Of a DNA stretch of 64,000 nucleotides, positions 53,493 to 62,285 are shown in pieces (positions within the stretch are counted from its first letter, which is position 1; the number at the start of each line of letters is the position of its first letter). This DNA is from UBA2233 sp002347965 [NCBI: Nitrospirae bacterium UBA2233] (GTDB taxonomy: Bacteria > UBA2233): the NCBI GenBank assembly GCA_002347965.1, contig DDYN01000057.1, forward strand, positions 1-64,000. Reading direction: 5' to 3'. The notes under the pieces are model-generated. The model did no database searches and had not been told where the DNA came from. It saw nothing but the letters and a program-made list of their open reading frames with translations. Made by a program: the position numbers and the translations under genes.

Positions 53493-53600
53493 ATGGCAAC
53501 CGACAGGCCTGGCGTGATCATCGTAGTGGACTACGAAAAACGCATCGGCTGCAAGTACTTTATCGTTCCATGCCCTTACGGGGCGCGCTTGTCCGCAAAG
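53493..53600 (+). pseudogene. Decayed ferredoxin-type [4Fe-4S] domain
   Basis: The frame reads GVIIVVDYEKRIGCKYFIVP followed by CPYGAR. This matches the DKCIGCKYCxxACPYGAR block of NrfC/DmsB-type iron-sulfur subunits, but two cluster cysteines are replaced (Arg and Phe) and the rest of the gene is missing. The remainder of 53259-53652 shows no convincing gene. Confidence 0.55.
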
Positions 53601-53652
53601 GGGAGTTCTTCACGGGGAATTGGTAGTTTTCACTTTCTTTTTCTTCCGCTCC

Positions 53653-55152
53653 CTAGGTCTTTGCCGTCACTTCCTGGCTAGCTCGGCTCCTCCCGGCCCT
53701 GTCTGTGACGCGGACCTGGTAGGTATGGGCGGCTTCCTTGGCAAGAGCGTCCGTCACGAAGAATGGCTCTAGGCTGGTTTGAGGGGCTGCCTGAACCCGT
53801 TTGAAAGGCTTGCCGTCTTTCAGGACCTCGTAGAAAGCAAGCGGCTCGTCGCCGGCGTATGCGGTATCCCAGAAAATGCGTACATCCAGGTCTTTCTTGC
53901 CGTAAGGCATGTCCAGCTCGACCCTCACGTTCTTGGGCGCGCTAAGCCCTTCGTAGGGCCTTTGGAAGTAGTTCGTCGTCTTGCCCAGCGCATCTTTGGC
54001 CCGGCCCTCGATTGCGCGCAGTTCGGCTTCGGAGAGCGGCCCTTTGAGTTGCGAGGCCTGGATGTTGGCCAGCAGTTGCCGCTCGTTGCCGATCCCCATG
54101 ATCGCCGTATCCACGCCGGGGATGCTCAAGGAATACCGAACGGCTAGCTTCGAAGGAAAGGCATCGGACCCGATTGCGTGGACGACGTCCGAGGGCGCGC
54201 TGGAAAATCTTGGAGTCTTGCCGTAGAACGCCCCATCCGCAAACACCTTCATGGCGATGACTCCCATCCCCTTGGCCTTAGCAAGCGGAATGGCGTTGTA
54301 CTGGTGGTTGAAGTAGAGCCTGTCGTTTGCGTTGATCGCGACAAGGAGCGTATCGAGAATCCCTCGGGAATCCTTTTGCATGGCGTACATGTGGGCTGGC
54401 GAATTCCAGTGTCCCGTAATGCCTATATGCCCGATTAGCCGCTCGTTGCCAGGGTTGAACCCCGTGCGGTTCGTCCCGTCGCGCAAGTCTAAAAGCCCCG
54501 CGAGCGCGCCAACAGGTCCCGCCTTGGGGTCTGGGTTCTCCAAGCCGGCATAGATCGCATCGACATGCTCAAAGCTCTGGATGTTGTGGACCTGAACAAG
54601 GTCCAGGTAGGAACCTTTAGGGTAATTGCCCTTGCCATCCCCGAAGATTAAAGAGAGCGAACGCTTGACATCGTCTATGGCGCCCCTGACGCTTTCTCCG
54701 TTCGAACGCGAGCCCGGGCCCAGGTCGCCTTCGAACGGCGCCGTATAGCGCATCATCGTCTTAGTTGCTAAAAAGATTTTGCGCCTCATGGGTTCGTTGT
54801 AGACTGGCTTACCGGGGATCAGGTCGAGCTTTTTAAAGGCCTTGCCGAAGTTTGCCTGGCTTGGACCGTAGACGTTCGAGGTGTCGAGGTAGGTCGTACC
54901 GAGCATGATCGCCTTCGCGATGAGCGCCACGGGGTCGATCCCCTCGGGCGTCCACTGGAGCGAGGCTTGGCCGCCCAAACCAAATGTAGTAACGGCTCGG
55001 TTCGTTTTTCCCAGCGTTCGGGCAACTAGCGCCCTTGGCCCCTCTGTCGCCGAGGCGATTCCCCCGAAGAGGTCCCATGGCCTAGCGACCAGGACCGTTC
55101 CCAGTCCCAAGCCGTATCCAAAAAACTTCCTCCTTGGCATTCCCTTGCCCAT
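53653..55152 (-). CDS. Exported aldo/keto reductase-family protein with C-terminal Fn3-like domain
   Basis: 499 residues. The N-terminus MPRRKFFGYGLGLGTVLVA looks like a twin-arginine signal. The body is an aldo/keto reductase barrel (TTFGLGGQASLQW, GTTYLDTSNVYGPSQ with the catalytic Asp/Tyr region, HIGITGHWNSP, AIPLAKAKGMGVIAMKVFAD), and the last 90 residues resemble a fibronectin type III domain (FYEVLKDGKPFKRV). AGGAGGG precedes the ATG at 55152. The substrate is unknown. Last gene of the nfn-bioB-PP2C unit. Confidence 0.85.
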   Translation of the reverse strand: MGKGMPRRKFFGYGLGLGTVLVARPWDLFGGIASATEGPRALVARTLGKTNRAVTTFGLGGQASLQWTPEGIDPVALIAKAIMLGTTYLDTSNVYGPSQANFGKAFKKLDLIPGKPVYNEPMRRKIFLATKTMMRYTAPFEGDLGPGSRSNGESVRGAIDDVKRSLSLIFGDGKGNYPKGSYLDLVQVHNIQSFEHVDAIYAGLENPDPKAGPVGALAGLLDLRDGTNRTGFNPGNERLIGHIGITGHWNSPAHMYAMQKDSRGILDTLLVAINANDRLYFNHQYNAIPLAKAKGMGVIAMKVFADGAFYGKTPRFSSAPSDVVHAIGSDAFPSKLAVRYSLSIPGVDTAIMGIGNERQLLANIQASQLKGPLSEAELRAIEGRAKDALGKTTNYFQRPYEGLSAPKNVRVELDMPYGKKDLDVRIFWDTAYAGDEPLAFYEVLKDGKPFKRVQAAPQTSLEPFFVTDALAKEAAHTYQVRVTDRAGRSRASQEVTAKT

Positions 55153-55161
55153 GGCACCCTC

Positions 55162-56010
55162 CTATGGAGTTGGATCGTAGGCTTCAAAAGCGACGACGAC
55201 GAGCGTGATGTTGTCGTGTCCCCCCCGGGTGTTGGCCATGTTTACGAGCTCCGTGGCGATAAGGGGAGCAATTCTGAGCCTGTTGGCCACGTAGGCAACC
55301 TCGCTCGGAGGAACGAGATCGCTAAGGCCGTCCGAACAAAGGACCAGGCAGCCCTCTCTAGGGATCTCGAACACGCCCGTTTCGGGCTCGATCGTATCGG
55401 GGGGCGAGATGCCGAGCGCCTGGATAAGCACGCCCGTTGCCGGGTCTTCCTGCTCGTGGGCTAGCTTTATAGCCCCCGTTTCGTCTACCCAAAGCATGGC
55501 AGAATCTCCGACGTTCAAAAAAACGACTGCGTCGCCAACGACAAGCGCCAACACGAGCGTCGTCCCCATCATCCAAGCGGGCCTTTTGCGCCCAAGAGAT
55601 ATGTTTTCTTTGTAAATCTTGTAGGCAAGCCCAAAGCAAACCCTTCGGATGCGGTTGCCCACGCAAGCGGGAAGGCCCGGCTCTGGGCCTTTGAATACAT
55701 CGAGGGGCTTGAGGAGAGCGTCGAGCAAAGGACGCTGAAGCTTGTTCGCTACCAAAGGCCGACTTGGTTCAGTGTCACCGAGCAGCGGGAACACCTCGGA
55801 AACCGGAAGGCCCTCTAGGTACTCCTGCCCCAGAATGGCGGCGCGCTCACCCTCGGGGTGCCCCCCAAGCCCGTCTAGCACGGCGTAGAGCCCAAGCGGC
55901 AGGATACGACTACCGTCGTCGAGCGTTCGAACAACGTATCGGTCCTCATTTTTCGCCCTGCGCTTGCCTTGGTCTGTCAAGCAGCTCGTCTGGATGCGAA
56001 ACCGTTTCAT
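55162..56010 (-). CDS. PP2C-type protein serine/threonine phosphatase
   Basis: 282 residues with the metal-binding motifs of PP2C/Stp1: KNEDRYV near residue 20, VLDGLGGHPEGE near 45, VLCSDGLSDLV near 228, and GGHDNITLVVV near 265. A soluble phosphatase of phosphoserine/threonine proteins. No partner kinase is adjacent. It overlaps bioB by 4 bases and lies 9 bases before the aldo/keto reductase gene. Confidence 0.9.
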   Translation of the reverse strand: MKRFRIQTSCLTDQGKRRAKNEDRYVVRTLDDGSRILPLGLYAVLDGLGGHPEGERAAILGQEYLEGLPVSEVFPLLGDTEPSRPLVANKLQRPLLDALLKPLDVFKGPEPGLPACVGNRIRRVCFGLAYKIYKENISLGRKRPAWMMGTTLVLALVVGDAVVFLNVGDSAMLWVDETGAIKLAHEQEDPATGVLIQALGISPPDTIEPETGVFEIPREGCLVLCSDGLSDLVPPSEVAYVANRLRIAPLIATELVNMANTRGGHDNITLVVVAFEAYDPTP

Positions 56011-56903
56011 GCCTGGAGAGGGTCAAGCCCGAGCGCCCGAACCATCCGAAGCGTCCTTGAGCCCTCTTGCCCCTTTGCCGTAAGGTAATCACCCAAGAAG
56101 GCCGAATCGGCAACGAGAAACCCGATAGGTTCGAGCGCGCCTAAGTGCAGCTCCCTTCCCGCCGCCAAACGGACCTCGGTAGCGGGCAAAAGAAGGCGGA
56201 CAACGCATAGCACGCGAAGGCATTGTTCTGGGTTAAGAGGCGGCGCACCCTCCAGCGGCGTTCCCGGGATGGGGATCAAAAAGTTCACGGGGATCGCATC
56301 CGGCTTGAGTTCTGCAAGGTCTTGTAGCAACCCCGCGAGCTCTTTTAGACTCTCGCCCAGCCCTACGATGAACCCGCAGCAAAGCTCGAGCCCTCTTTCC
56401 TTGACGCGCCTTGCCATTTGGAGCCTGTCTTCGTAGGTATGGCTCGAGCAGATCCTTGGGTAGACCTCTCTTGGGGCGTTGAGGTTGTGGTTGATGCGGT
56501 CGAGCCCGCAGGCCTTTAAAAAATCGAGGGCGGCATCGTCTAGAAAGCCCGAGGAAAAGCAGGTCTTGAGGCCGAGGTCGCGCGCCATGAAAGAAACGGC
56601 CTCCCCAACCACTCGCAAATCGGCCTCTACGGCACCCCGCCTGGCGATCGCCATGCAGAAGCGGTAAGCCCCGCTTGCCTGCGCCTCTTTGGCGCCGGCG
56701 ATGAGCTCGCTTGCCTTGAGCGGCGCCGAGGGCGTGACGGGCGTAGGGAACTTAGATGACTGGCCGCAGTAGGAGCAATCCTCGCTGCATCCGCCCTTCT
56801 TGGCGTTTTCTAAGACATGGAGCTTGAAGCTGTTCCCAAAGTGCGCCCTCCTTAACCGGATAGCCTCTTTGAGGATGGGCTTGAGCGGCGTTTTTGGGTC
56901 CAG
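56007..56903 (-). CDS. bioB: Biotin synthase (start codon unclear)
   Basis: Inserts sulfur into dethiobiotin. Radical SAM motif GGCSEDCSYCGQSS, the [2Fe-2S] ligands in FCMAIARRG, TCFSSGF and CCGFIVGLGES, and the Arg ligand in VRLAAGREL match BioB, as does FLGDYLTAKGQ. There is no ATG, GTG or TTG between the conserved core and the tRNA-Leu just upstream; the open frame continues into the tRNA, whose translation is meaningless. The CTG at 56903 is my placeholder start; a start at another non-standard codon after tRNA processing is possible. Overlaps the PP2C gene as ATGA. Confidence 0.82.
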   Translation of the reverse strand: MDPKTPLKPILKEAIRLRRAHFGNSFKLHVLENAKKGGCSEDCSYCGQSSKFPTPVTPSAPLKASELIAGAKEAQASGAYRFCMAIARRGAVEADLRVVGEAVSFMARDLGLKTCFSSGFLDDAALDFLKACGLDRINHNLNAPREVYPRICSSHTYEDRLQMARRVKERGLELCCGFIVGLGESLKELAGLLQDLAELKPDAIPVNFLIPIPGTPLEGAPPLNPEQCLRVLCVVRLLLPATEVRLAAGRELHLGALEPIGFLVADSAFLGDYLTAKGQEGSRTLRMVRALGLDPLQA

Positions 56904-56920
56904 GAGGTTTTCGATAAAGC

Positions 56921-57008
56921 TGGTGCCGAGGGCCGGAATCGAACCGGCACGGAGGAATCCCCCGAGGGATTTTAAGTCCCTTGCGTCTACCTGTTCCGCC
57001 ACCCCGGC
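56921..57008 (-). tRNA. tRNA-Leu (anticodon TAA)
   Basis: 88 bases including an encoded CCA. Acceptor GCCGGGG pairs with CCTCGGC, the anticodon loop is CTTAAAA, a long variable arm is present as in class II tRNAs, and the T-loop is GTTCGATTC. It is embedded in the nfnB-bioB unit, 19 bases after nfnB. Confidence 0.95.
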
Positions 57009-57027
57009 AACCTCCCGTTTTGTTCGT

Positions 57028-58470
57028 CTACACGGCGGCGTATTGGAGCCTGAGCCCCTTTTTGGCCACGAGATAGTCGTGAATTCCCTTAGCCGCGACC
57101 TTTGCCTGCCCCATTGCAGAAATAACGGTCGAGCCTCCCGTAATGACGTCTCCCGCCGCGAACAACCCCGGGATAGAGCTCATGCCCGTTTCGGTGTTCA
57201 CGACGACGATGCCGCTTTTGGTCAGTTCGAGCCCGGGCGTCGAGCGGGTAACCAAGGGGTTGATGTCGCAGCCGAGCGCTATGATCGCCGTATCGCACTC
57301 TATGGTCCAGTTGGAACCCTCGATCGGGATGGGCCGGCGCCTACCCGAGCTATCCGGCTCCCCCAAGGCCATTTCCATCACCTCGATCGCCTTGAGCTTG
57401 TAATGGCTATCCCCGATGAATCGAACAGGGTTCGTTAAAAAGCGTGTCTTGACGCCCTCTTCTTCGGCGTGATGGAGCTCTTCTACCCTGCAGGGCGCCT
57501 CGGCCCGTGAACGCCTGTATACTAGCGTGACCGCCTCGGGCTGAAGCCGGATGGAAGTCCTGGCCCCGTCCATGGCCGCGTCGCCGGCGCCGATAACGAC
57601 GATGTTCTTTCCGTACTCGATCGGCGTTGCATAGTCCGGGAACAAATCCGCCCGCATGAGGTTAAGCCTCGTTAGCCATTCGTTGGCCGAGTAGACGCCC
57701 ACAAGGTTCTCGCCCGGAATTCCGAGCATTTTTGGAAGCCCCGCACCCGTTCCTAGCAAGATAGAATCGTAGCCCATCTTAAAGATGTCTTCGATACTCA
57801 GGGCCTTGCCGATGACGGCGTCTTTGAATATCTCCACGCCAAGGTATTCGAGCGCCTTCAGCTCGGACTCGATGACGTCCGAAGGAAGGCGAAACCGCGG
57901 GATGCCATAGTATAGAACGCCGCCAGGCTTGTGCATCGCTTCAAAAAGCGTCACCCGGTGGCCCAAGCGGGCAAGCTCGAAGGCGCCAGTGATGCCGGCC
58001 GGGCCGGACCCCACGATCGCCACGCTGCAACCGGTCGAAGCACCCGGCTTGGGGAGCTCAACACGCCCGGAGAGCCTCTCGAAATCGGCCACGAACCGCT
58101 CGATCTTGCCGATGCTCACGGGCTCTCCGCGCTTTCCGATCACGCAGGACTGTTCGCATTGCTTTTCTTGAGGGCAGACCCTTCCGCATATGGCGGGCAA
58201 GATGTTCTTTTCTTTCAAAACGTGGGCCGCCTCGAGAATCGCGCCTTCGCCCACCAATTTGACGAACCTAGGAATGTCGATGCCGACAGGGCAGCCCGCA
58301 ACGCAGGAAGGCTTCGGGCATTCGATGCAACGGAGCGCCTCCTCTTTGGCCTCCTCGAGGCCAAACCCAAGGCACACCTCCTCAAAATTTCGGCTTCGAA
58401 CCTCTGGCGGCTGCTCTGGCGCCTTGTGGCGCGGAATCTTGATGCGATCTTTTATGCTTAGGCCTGACAT
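57028..58470 (-). CDS. NADPH-dependent FAD/[4Fe-4S] oxidoreductase, NfnB/SudA or GltD type
   Basis: 480 residues. An N-terminal ferredoxin-like domain with CIECPKPSCVAGCP and CGRVCPQEKQCEQSC, then an FAD loop VAIVGSGPAGITGAFELA and an NADP loop VVIGAGDAAMDGART, ending in GLFAAGDVITGGSTVI. Paired with the next gene it makes the large subunit of a ferredoxin:NADP transhydrogenase (NfnAB) or sulfide dehydrogenase (SudAB). The sequence alone does not separate these. It overlaps the small subunit gene by 13 bases. Confidence 0.85.
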   Translation of the reverse strand: MSGLSIKDRIKIPRHKAPEQPPEVRSRNFEEVCLGFGLEEAKEEALRCIECPKPSCVAGCPVGIDIPRFVKLVGEGAILEAAHVLKEKNILPAICGRVCPQEKQCEQSCVIGKRGEPVSIGKIERFVADFERLSGRVELPKPGASTGCSVAIVGSGPAGITGAFELARLGHRVTLFEAMHKPGGVLYYGIPRFRLPSDVIESELKALEYLGVEIFKDAVIGKALSIEDIFKMGYDSILLGTGAGLPKMLGIPGENLVGVYSANEWLTRLNLMRADLFPDYATPIEYGKNIVVIGAGDAAMDGARTSIRLQPEAVTLVYRRSRAEAPCRVEELHHAEEEGVKTRFLTNPVRFIGDSHYKLKAIEVMEMALGEPDSSGRRRPIPIEGSNWTIECDTAIIALGCDINPLVTRSTPGLELTKSGIVVVNTETGMSSIPGLFAAGDVITGGSTVISAMGQAKVAAKGIHDYLVAKKGLRLQYAAV

Positions 58471-59303
58471 AGGCTTTGCTCCTTTTGTTTGAGGTACTCC
58501 TCCAGCGCGGCCCGCTCTTTTTCGGCGTACATCCGCTGCCTGGCGACAAGCTCGTCGTAGTCGACGTCATGGCCGCTGAATTCTGGCCCGTGGATGCAAG
58601 AAAACCTCGTCTCCCCGCCCACCGTAACCCGGCAGGCGCCACACATTCCCGTACCGTCAACCATCAGTGTGTTGAGGCTGACCATCGTCGGGATTCCGAG
58701 AGGCTTTGTCATGTCAGAAACGGCCCGCATCATCGGAACCGGCCCGACGGCGACGACGTAATGCACCGGCTCATCGTCTAGAATGGCCTTCAGCGCGTCC
58801 GTTACGAGCCCTTGCATGCCGGCGCTGCCGTCGTTGGTCGTAATAAACAGCCTATCAAGAGCCGCTTGAAGCCTGTCCGCGAAGATGAGCAGCTCTTTCG
58901 TCCTGGCTCCGACGATGCCGTAAACCTTGTTGTCTAGCTCTTTGAGCTTCCTTCCCATCGGGAGGATCGCCCCGGACCCATACCCGCCGCCGATCAGAAC
59001 GCACGTTCCGAACTTTTCGGCGTGGGTTGGAACCCCCAAGGGCCCTACGACGTCCAAAAAGCTATCCCCTGCTTGCAAGTCGTAGATCTCGTGGCTCGTC
59101 CTGCCGACGGCCTGCACGATCAGCTCGAGCGTGCCGGCCTCGCGGTCAAACCCGCAGATGGACAGGGGAATCCGCTCGCCCTTTTCGTCCACCCGGACGA
59201 TTACGAACTGGCCCGGCTGCACCTTTCGGGCGACCAACGGGGCCTCAATTTTAAGATGGACCGTTTTTGGTGCGATCTCTTGGCGCGTAAAGATTTGGAA
59301 CAC
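58458..59303 (-). CDS. FAD/NAD-binding [2Fe-2S] subunit, NfnA/SudB type
   Basis: 281 residues of the ferredoxin-NADP reductase fold: FAD motif IPLSICGFDREAGTL, NAD site VLIGGGYGSGAILPM, and the C-terminal cluster ligands in DGTGMCGACRVTVGG and FSCIHGPEF. It corresponds to the small subunit of NfnAB or SudAB (related to PyrK). First gene of the unit that includes tRNA-Leu and bioB. Confidence 0.87.
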   Translation of the reverse strand: MFQIFTRQEIAPKTVHLKIEAPLVARKVQPGQFVIVRVDEKGERIPLSICGFDREAGTLELIVQAVGRTSHEIYDLQAGDSFLDVVGPLGVPTHAEKFGTCVLIGGGYGSGAILPMGRKLKELDNKVYGIVGARTKELLIFADRLQAALDRLFITTNDGSAGMQGLVTDALKAILDDEPVHYVVAVGPVPMMRAVSDMTKPLGIPTMVSLNTLMVDGTGMCGACRVTVGGETRFSCIHGPEFSGHDVDYDELVARQRMYAEKERAALEEYLKQKEQSLCQA

Positions 59304-59473
59304 CGCATGGACTCCTTCTGGCGGGTTCGGTTTAAATGGGGTAGAATGAACTACCCTATATTACACCAATCATTGGTGAATATTGAAGAACGACGGCATT
59401 GGCCTTTGTGGTATTTTTAGTTTATTGTAGCAGGTCCGCCCAACCCTTGACAATGCGGTCGTTTTACTATGGC

Positions 59474-59502
59474 TTTACAAGGGCGCGCGATCGGGCTACA
59501 TT
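59474..59502 (+). promoter_or_regulatory. Promoter of the tRNA-Glu/tRNA-Lys pair
   Basis: TTTACA (59474-59479) and TACATT (59497-59502) with a 17-base spacer, 22 bases before tRNA-Glu. Another TTGACA lies at about 59447 without a well-placed -10 partner. The segment between the nfnA start and this promoter shows no gene. Confidence 0.5.
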
Positions 59503-59524
59503 AAAGTAATAACTGCTATATCTC

Positions 59525-59601
59525 GTCCCCATCGTCTAGACGGCCCAGGACACAGGCCTTTCAAGCCTGAAACGGGGGTTCGAATCCCCCTGGGGACGCC
59601 A
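59525..59601 (+). tRNA. tRNA-Glu (anticodon TTC)
   Basis: 77 bases with encoded CCA. Acceptor GTCCCCA/TGGGGAC, anticodon stem AGGCC/GGCCT-like with loop CTTTCAA, T-arm GGGGGTTCGAATCCCCC. Confidence 0.96.
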
Positions 59602-59605
59602 TTTT

Positions 59606-59680
59606 GGGCCGTTAGCTCAGTGGCAGAGCATCTGCCTTTTAAGCAGAGGGTCGCTGGTTCGAATCCAGCACGGCTCACCA
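59606..59680 (+). tRNA. tRNA-Lys (anticodon TTT)
   Basis: 75 bases with encoded CCA, 4 bases after tRNA-Glu and probably processed from the same transcript. Acceptor GGGCCGT/ACGGCTC, anticodon loop CTTTTAA, T-arm CTGGTTCGAATCCAG. A T-rich run follows at 59682-59695. Confidence 0.96.
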
Positions 59681-59911
59681 TTCTCTTTTTTCATTTCAAC
59701 TCCCGTTTACCTTGAACCTCCTAAGGCCTACCCGTAGGCGTAAGCCCTCGTTACGCAAGGCCGTTGATCGAGGCGGCTTAGAAAATGCCTCGAGAGCATT
59801 TCCTAGTTCTCCAGGAAATACTTCCTTCGTTATACAAGGCGTTTGCTTGAAAAGAGCGAGCCTATGGTTTAAGCTAAAAAAGTCAGGATATACACATAAC
59901 CCTATTTTGAA

Positions 59912-60775
59912 ATGGGAGATTCCACGATGTTGCAGGAGGCCGTAGTGTGCAGCCGTCCCGGAGAAGCACGGCCGAAAGGCTGCCCTGAAGCCGGTCAGAG
60001 TCAGTTTTTTGCCCTCAACGAAGCGCTGGACCAAGGCGAAGTGCGTCGGATTGCCAACGGCGTGACCGACTTCCTGAAATCCGGGGGGTTTTCCAGTCCG
60101 TTCGAAGATCAAGCGTTTGAGGCCAAGTTCCGTAACGGGATGGAGCACTGGCTCGAAAGCCTGCTGGATGACGATCTTCCGGAAGAATCCTACGCCCAAG
60201 ACCGGATCAGGATCGGGCGCTCCTACGTCAAGAGGGGGCTCGCCATGACCATGATCGTCAAATCTTACTCCTACATCCGAAACGAGCTGATGCGCCTGCT
60301 TGACAGTCCCACCGTTCCGATGCTTATCGTCCTGGGTCAAAGGCTCGATGACGACCTAAGCTTGGTTCTCATGGCCTACGAAAAAGAACAGGTTCGTCTT
60401 GTCGAGGAGAGCCTTTCCAACTACCGGACTATCCAGGAGCTCTCGAGCCCGGTCATTGAAGTCTCAAGGCAAACGCTGCTCGTTCCGCTCGTCGGCGAGA
60501 TGGACGAGCAGCGCACGGACATCCTAGAGGATAAGCTACTTCAAGAGGTCGCCTCCAAAAAGGCCAAGCAAGTGCTGATGGAGTTCAGCGGCTGCGAAGT
60601 TAGGGATACCCACCTGACCAAGCGTCTTTTCGAAGCATGCAGGGCCGTAGAGCTGCTTGGGGCGCGCGTCGTGTTCGTCGGCATTCGTCCCTCTTTGGCG
60701 CGTACGCTCGTTTCGATCGGGGCGGACTCCGCCGGCTTTCGTGTCGTAAGGTCGCTAGCCGACGTCTTGGCTTAA
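59912..60775 (+). CDS. Second RsbR-type STAS sensor protein
   Basis: 287 residues. The N-terminal 160 residues resemble a globin-type sensor (DRIRIGRSYVKRGLAMTMI), but the position where heme globin sensors have His is Tyr, so heme binding is doubtful. A linker leads to a STAS domain (SPVIEVSRQTLLVPLVGEMD, LMEFSGCEVRDTHLTKRLFE). The Thr in RDTHLT aligns with the phosphorylated Thr of RsbR. Stand-alone gene; kinase and RsbS partners must lie elsewhere. It ends at a terminator shared with convergent menE. A start at the ATG at 59927 is also possible. Confidence 0.8.
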   Translation: MGDSTMLQEAVVCSRPGEARPKGCPEAGQSQFFALNEALDQGEVRRIANGVTDFLKSGGFSSPFEDQAFEAKFRNGMEHWLESLLDDDLPEESYAQDRIRIGRSYVKRGLAMTMIVKSYSYIRNELMRLLDSPTVPMLIVLGQRLDDDLSLVLMAYEKEQVRLVEESLSNYRTIQELSSPVIEVSRQTLLVPLVGEMDEQRTDILEDKLLQEVASKKAKQVLMEFSGCEVRDTHLTKRLFEACRAVELLGARVVFVGIRPSLARTLVSIGADSAGFRVVRSLADVLA

Positions 60776-60796
60776 AAAAGGCCTAGAGCCAGGCCT
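60774..60796 (-). terminator. Terminator of the men operon
   Basis: On the minus strand AGGCCT-GGCTCT-AGGCCT followed by TTTTT; it includes the menE stop codon and lies between the convergent STAS gene and menE. Confidence 0.6.
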
Positions 60797-62285
60797 CACG
60801 GAGCCGATGCCTTAGTAGCTTGCCAGAGGCGTTCCTGGGCAGGCTGTCAACGAACCGCACGTGGGCCGGCACTTTGTAGCCCGCAAGCCGCTCCTTCAAG
60901 AATGCCTTGACATGGCCCTCATCAATCTTTTTACCCTCCCTAAGGAGCAGAAACGCCGCGACCGCCTGGCCCCAGCGGGCATCCGGCACGCCGATTACGC
61001 CCGCCTCTAGCACGTAAGGGTGGGACAGAAGGGCCGCCTCAACCTCCGCCGGATAGATATTCTCCCCGCCAGACACGATCAAATCACAGCGCCTGTCCGA
61101 CACGTAAAGATAGCCCTCTTCATCCAGGGAGCCGACATCGCCCGTGTGCAACCACCCCCCTCGAAGGACCTCTGCCGTTTCCTTTGGCCTGCCAAAGTAG
61201 CCCGCCATGACGACCGGACTACGCACGAGGATCTCTCCGGCTTGTTCCGGCCCAAGGACGCGGCCGCACGTGTCCACGATGGATACCTCCGTAGGAAACA
61301 GCGGCTTGCCGGCCGAGCCTTGCTTTCTTGGGGCGTCCTCTTTGGAGAGGGTTGCCACCTGCGAGGCTGCCTCTGTAAGCCCGTACGTCTGAACGACGGG
61401 CGCGCCAAGCCTTTCGGCATCCTCTAGGAGCGAGAGCGGTACGGGCCCGCCGCCTACCAAAACGCAGCGAAGGCTGCCGGGGAACGGCCTGTGCCCCCTT
61501 GCGTCCAGGATTCTCGTCAGCATGACGGCCACGACAGATAGCATGCTCACGCCGTCCTCATCGATCGCCCGGTTGATCGCCTCGGGATCGAACCCGTTGT
61601 GGACGATCGCGGGGATGCCGTAGATCACGCTGCGCAGAAGAATCGAGAGCCCCCCTACATGGTAGAGAGGAAGGCTCGTAAGCCAGCAATCTTCTTTCAT
61701 GACACCTAGGTTGAGCGCGGAACCCGTAGCGCTGAAGAAGTGGTTTCCGTAGGTTAGCATCGCTCCTTTTGGCGTTCCTGTCGTGCCCGAGGTGTAAAGG
61801 ATGGAATGCACTCGGGAAAGCCGAATCGCGGAGCGCTCCGCCGCCTTGGCTGGCCCTAATGGCAAGGGCAGCTCCTTTATGGATACGGCACGAACTTGGG
61901 TATTCTTGCGGGCAAGCAGCAATGCCCTGTCCGCGTTGGGCTCGTCGTGAAGAAGAAGGCTCGCCCCGGCATCTGCAAGCTGCCAGGCGAGCTCTTGCTC
62001 GGCAAGCCGGGTATTCAGCGGGACGAGGATGCCGCCGAGCTTGGGGAGGGCGTGGACAGCCAGCACGAACTCTAAAGAATTGCCAGAAAGCAAGGCAACC
62101 CTTTGTCCGGCCCGAACGCCAAGGTCAAAAAGCCGCTTAGCGGTTAACCGTGCCAAACATTCCAGTTCGGCAAAGCAAACGCGCGTTTGGCCGCAGACAA
62201 GCGCCAGACGATCCGGCGTCAGCAGGGCGCGCTGGCTGAGCCACTCCGGCATGATGGCCTTTTGGTAAAAAGGCGGCTGCTTCAT
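60783..62285 (-). CDS. menE: o-Succinylbenzoate-CoA ligase
   Basis: 500 residues, adenylate-forming enzyme that activates o-succinylbenzoate in menaquinone synthesis. AMP-binding motif LYTSGTTGTPKGAMLTY, QTYGLTEAASQV, and the hinge WLHTGDVGSLDEEGYLYVSD with the catalytic Lys in PRNASGKLLRHRLRE. I start at the ATG at 62285 (MKQPPFYQKAIMPEW), which overlaps the menC stop as ATGA; the open frame to 62447 lies in menC. Generic acyl-CoA ligases look alike; the men context decides. Confidence 0.9.
   Translation of the reverse strand: MKQPPFYQKAIMPEWLSQRALLTPDRLALVCGQTRVCFAELECLARLTAKRLFDLGVRAGQRVALLSGNSLEFVLAVHALPKLGGILVPLNTRLAEQELAWQLADAGASLLLHDEPNADRALLLARKNTQVRAVSIKELPLPLGPAKAAERSAIRLSRVHSILYTSGTTGTPKGAMLTYGNHFFSATGSALNLGVMKEDCWLTSLPLYHVGGLSILLRSVIYGIPAIVHNGFDPEAINRAIDEDGVSMLSVVAVMLTRILDARGHRPFPGSLRCVLVGGGPVPLSLLEDAERLGAPVVQTYGLTEAASQVATLSKEDAPRKQGSAGKPLFPTEVSIVDTCGRVLGPEQAGEILVRSPVVMAGYFGRPKETAEVLRGGWLHTGDVGSLDEEGYLYVSDRRCDLIVSGGENIYPAEVEAALLSHPYVLEAGVIGVPDARWGQAVAAFLLLREGKKIDEGHVKAFLKERLAGYKVPAHVRFVDSLPRNASGKLLRHRLREAWL

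Noticed and set aside
56921-57002. N-terminal extension of the bioB frame starting with a GTG
   Set aside because: It is the translation of tRNA-Leu and cannot be protein-coding in a meaningful way.
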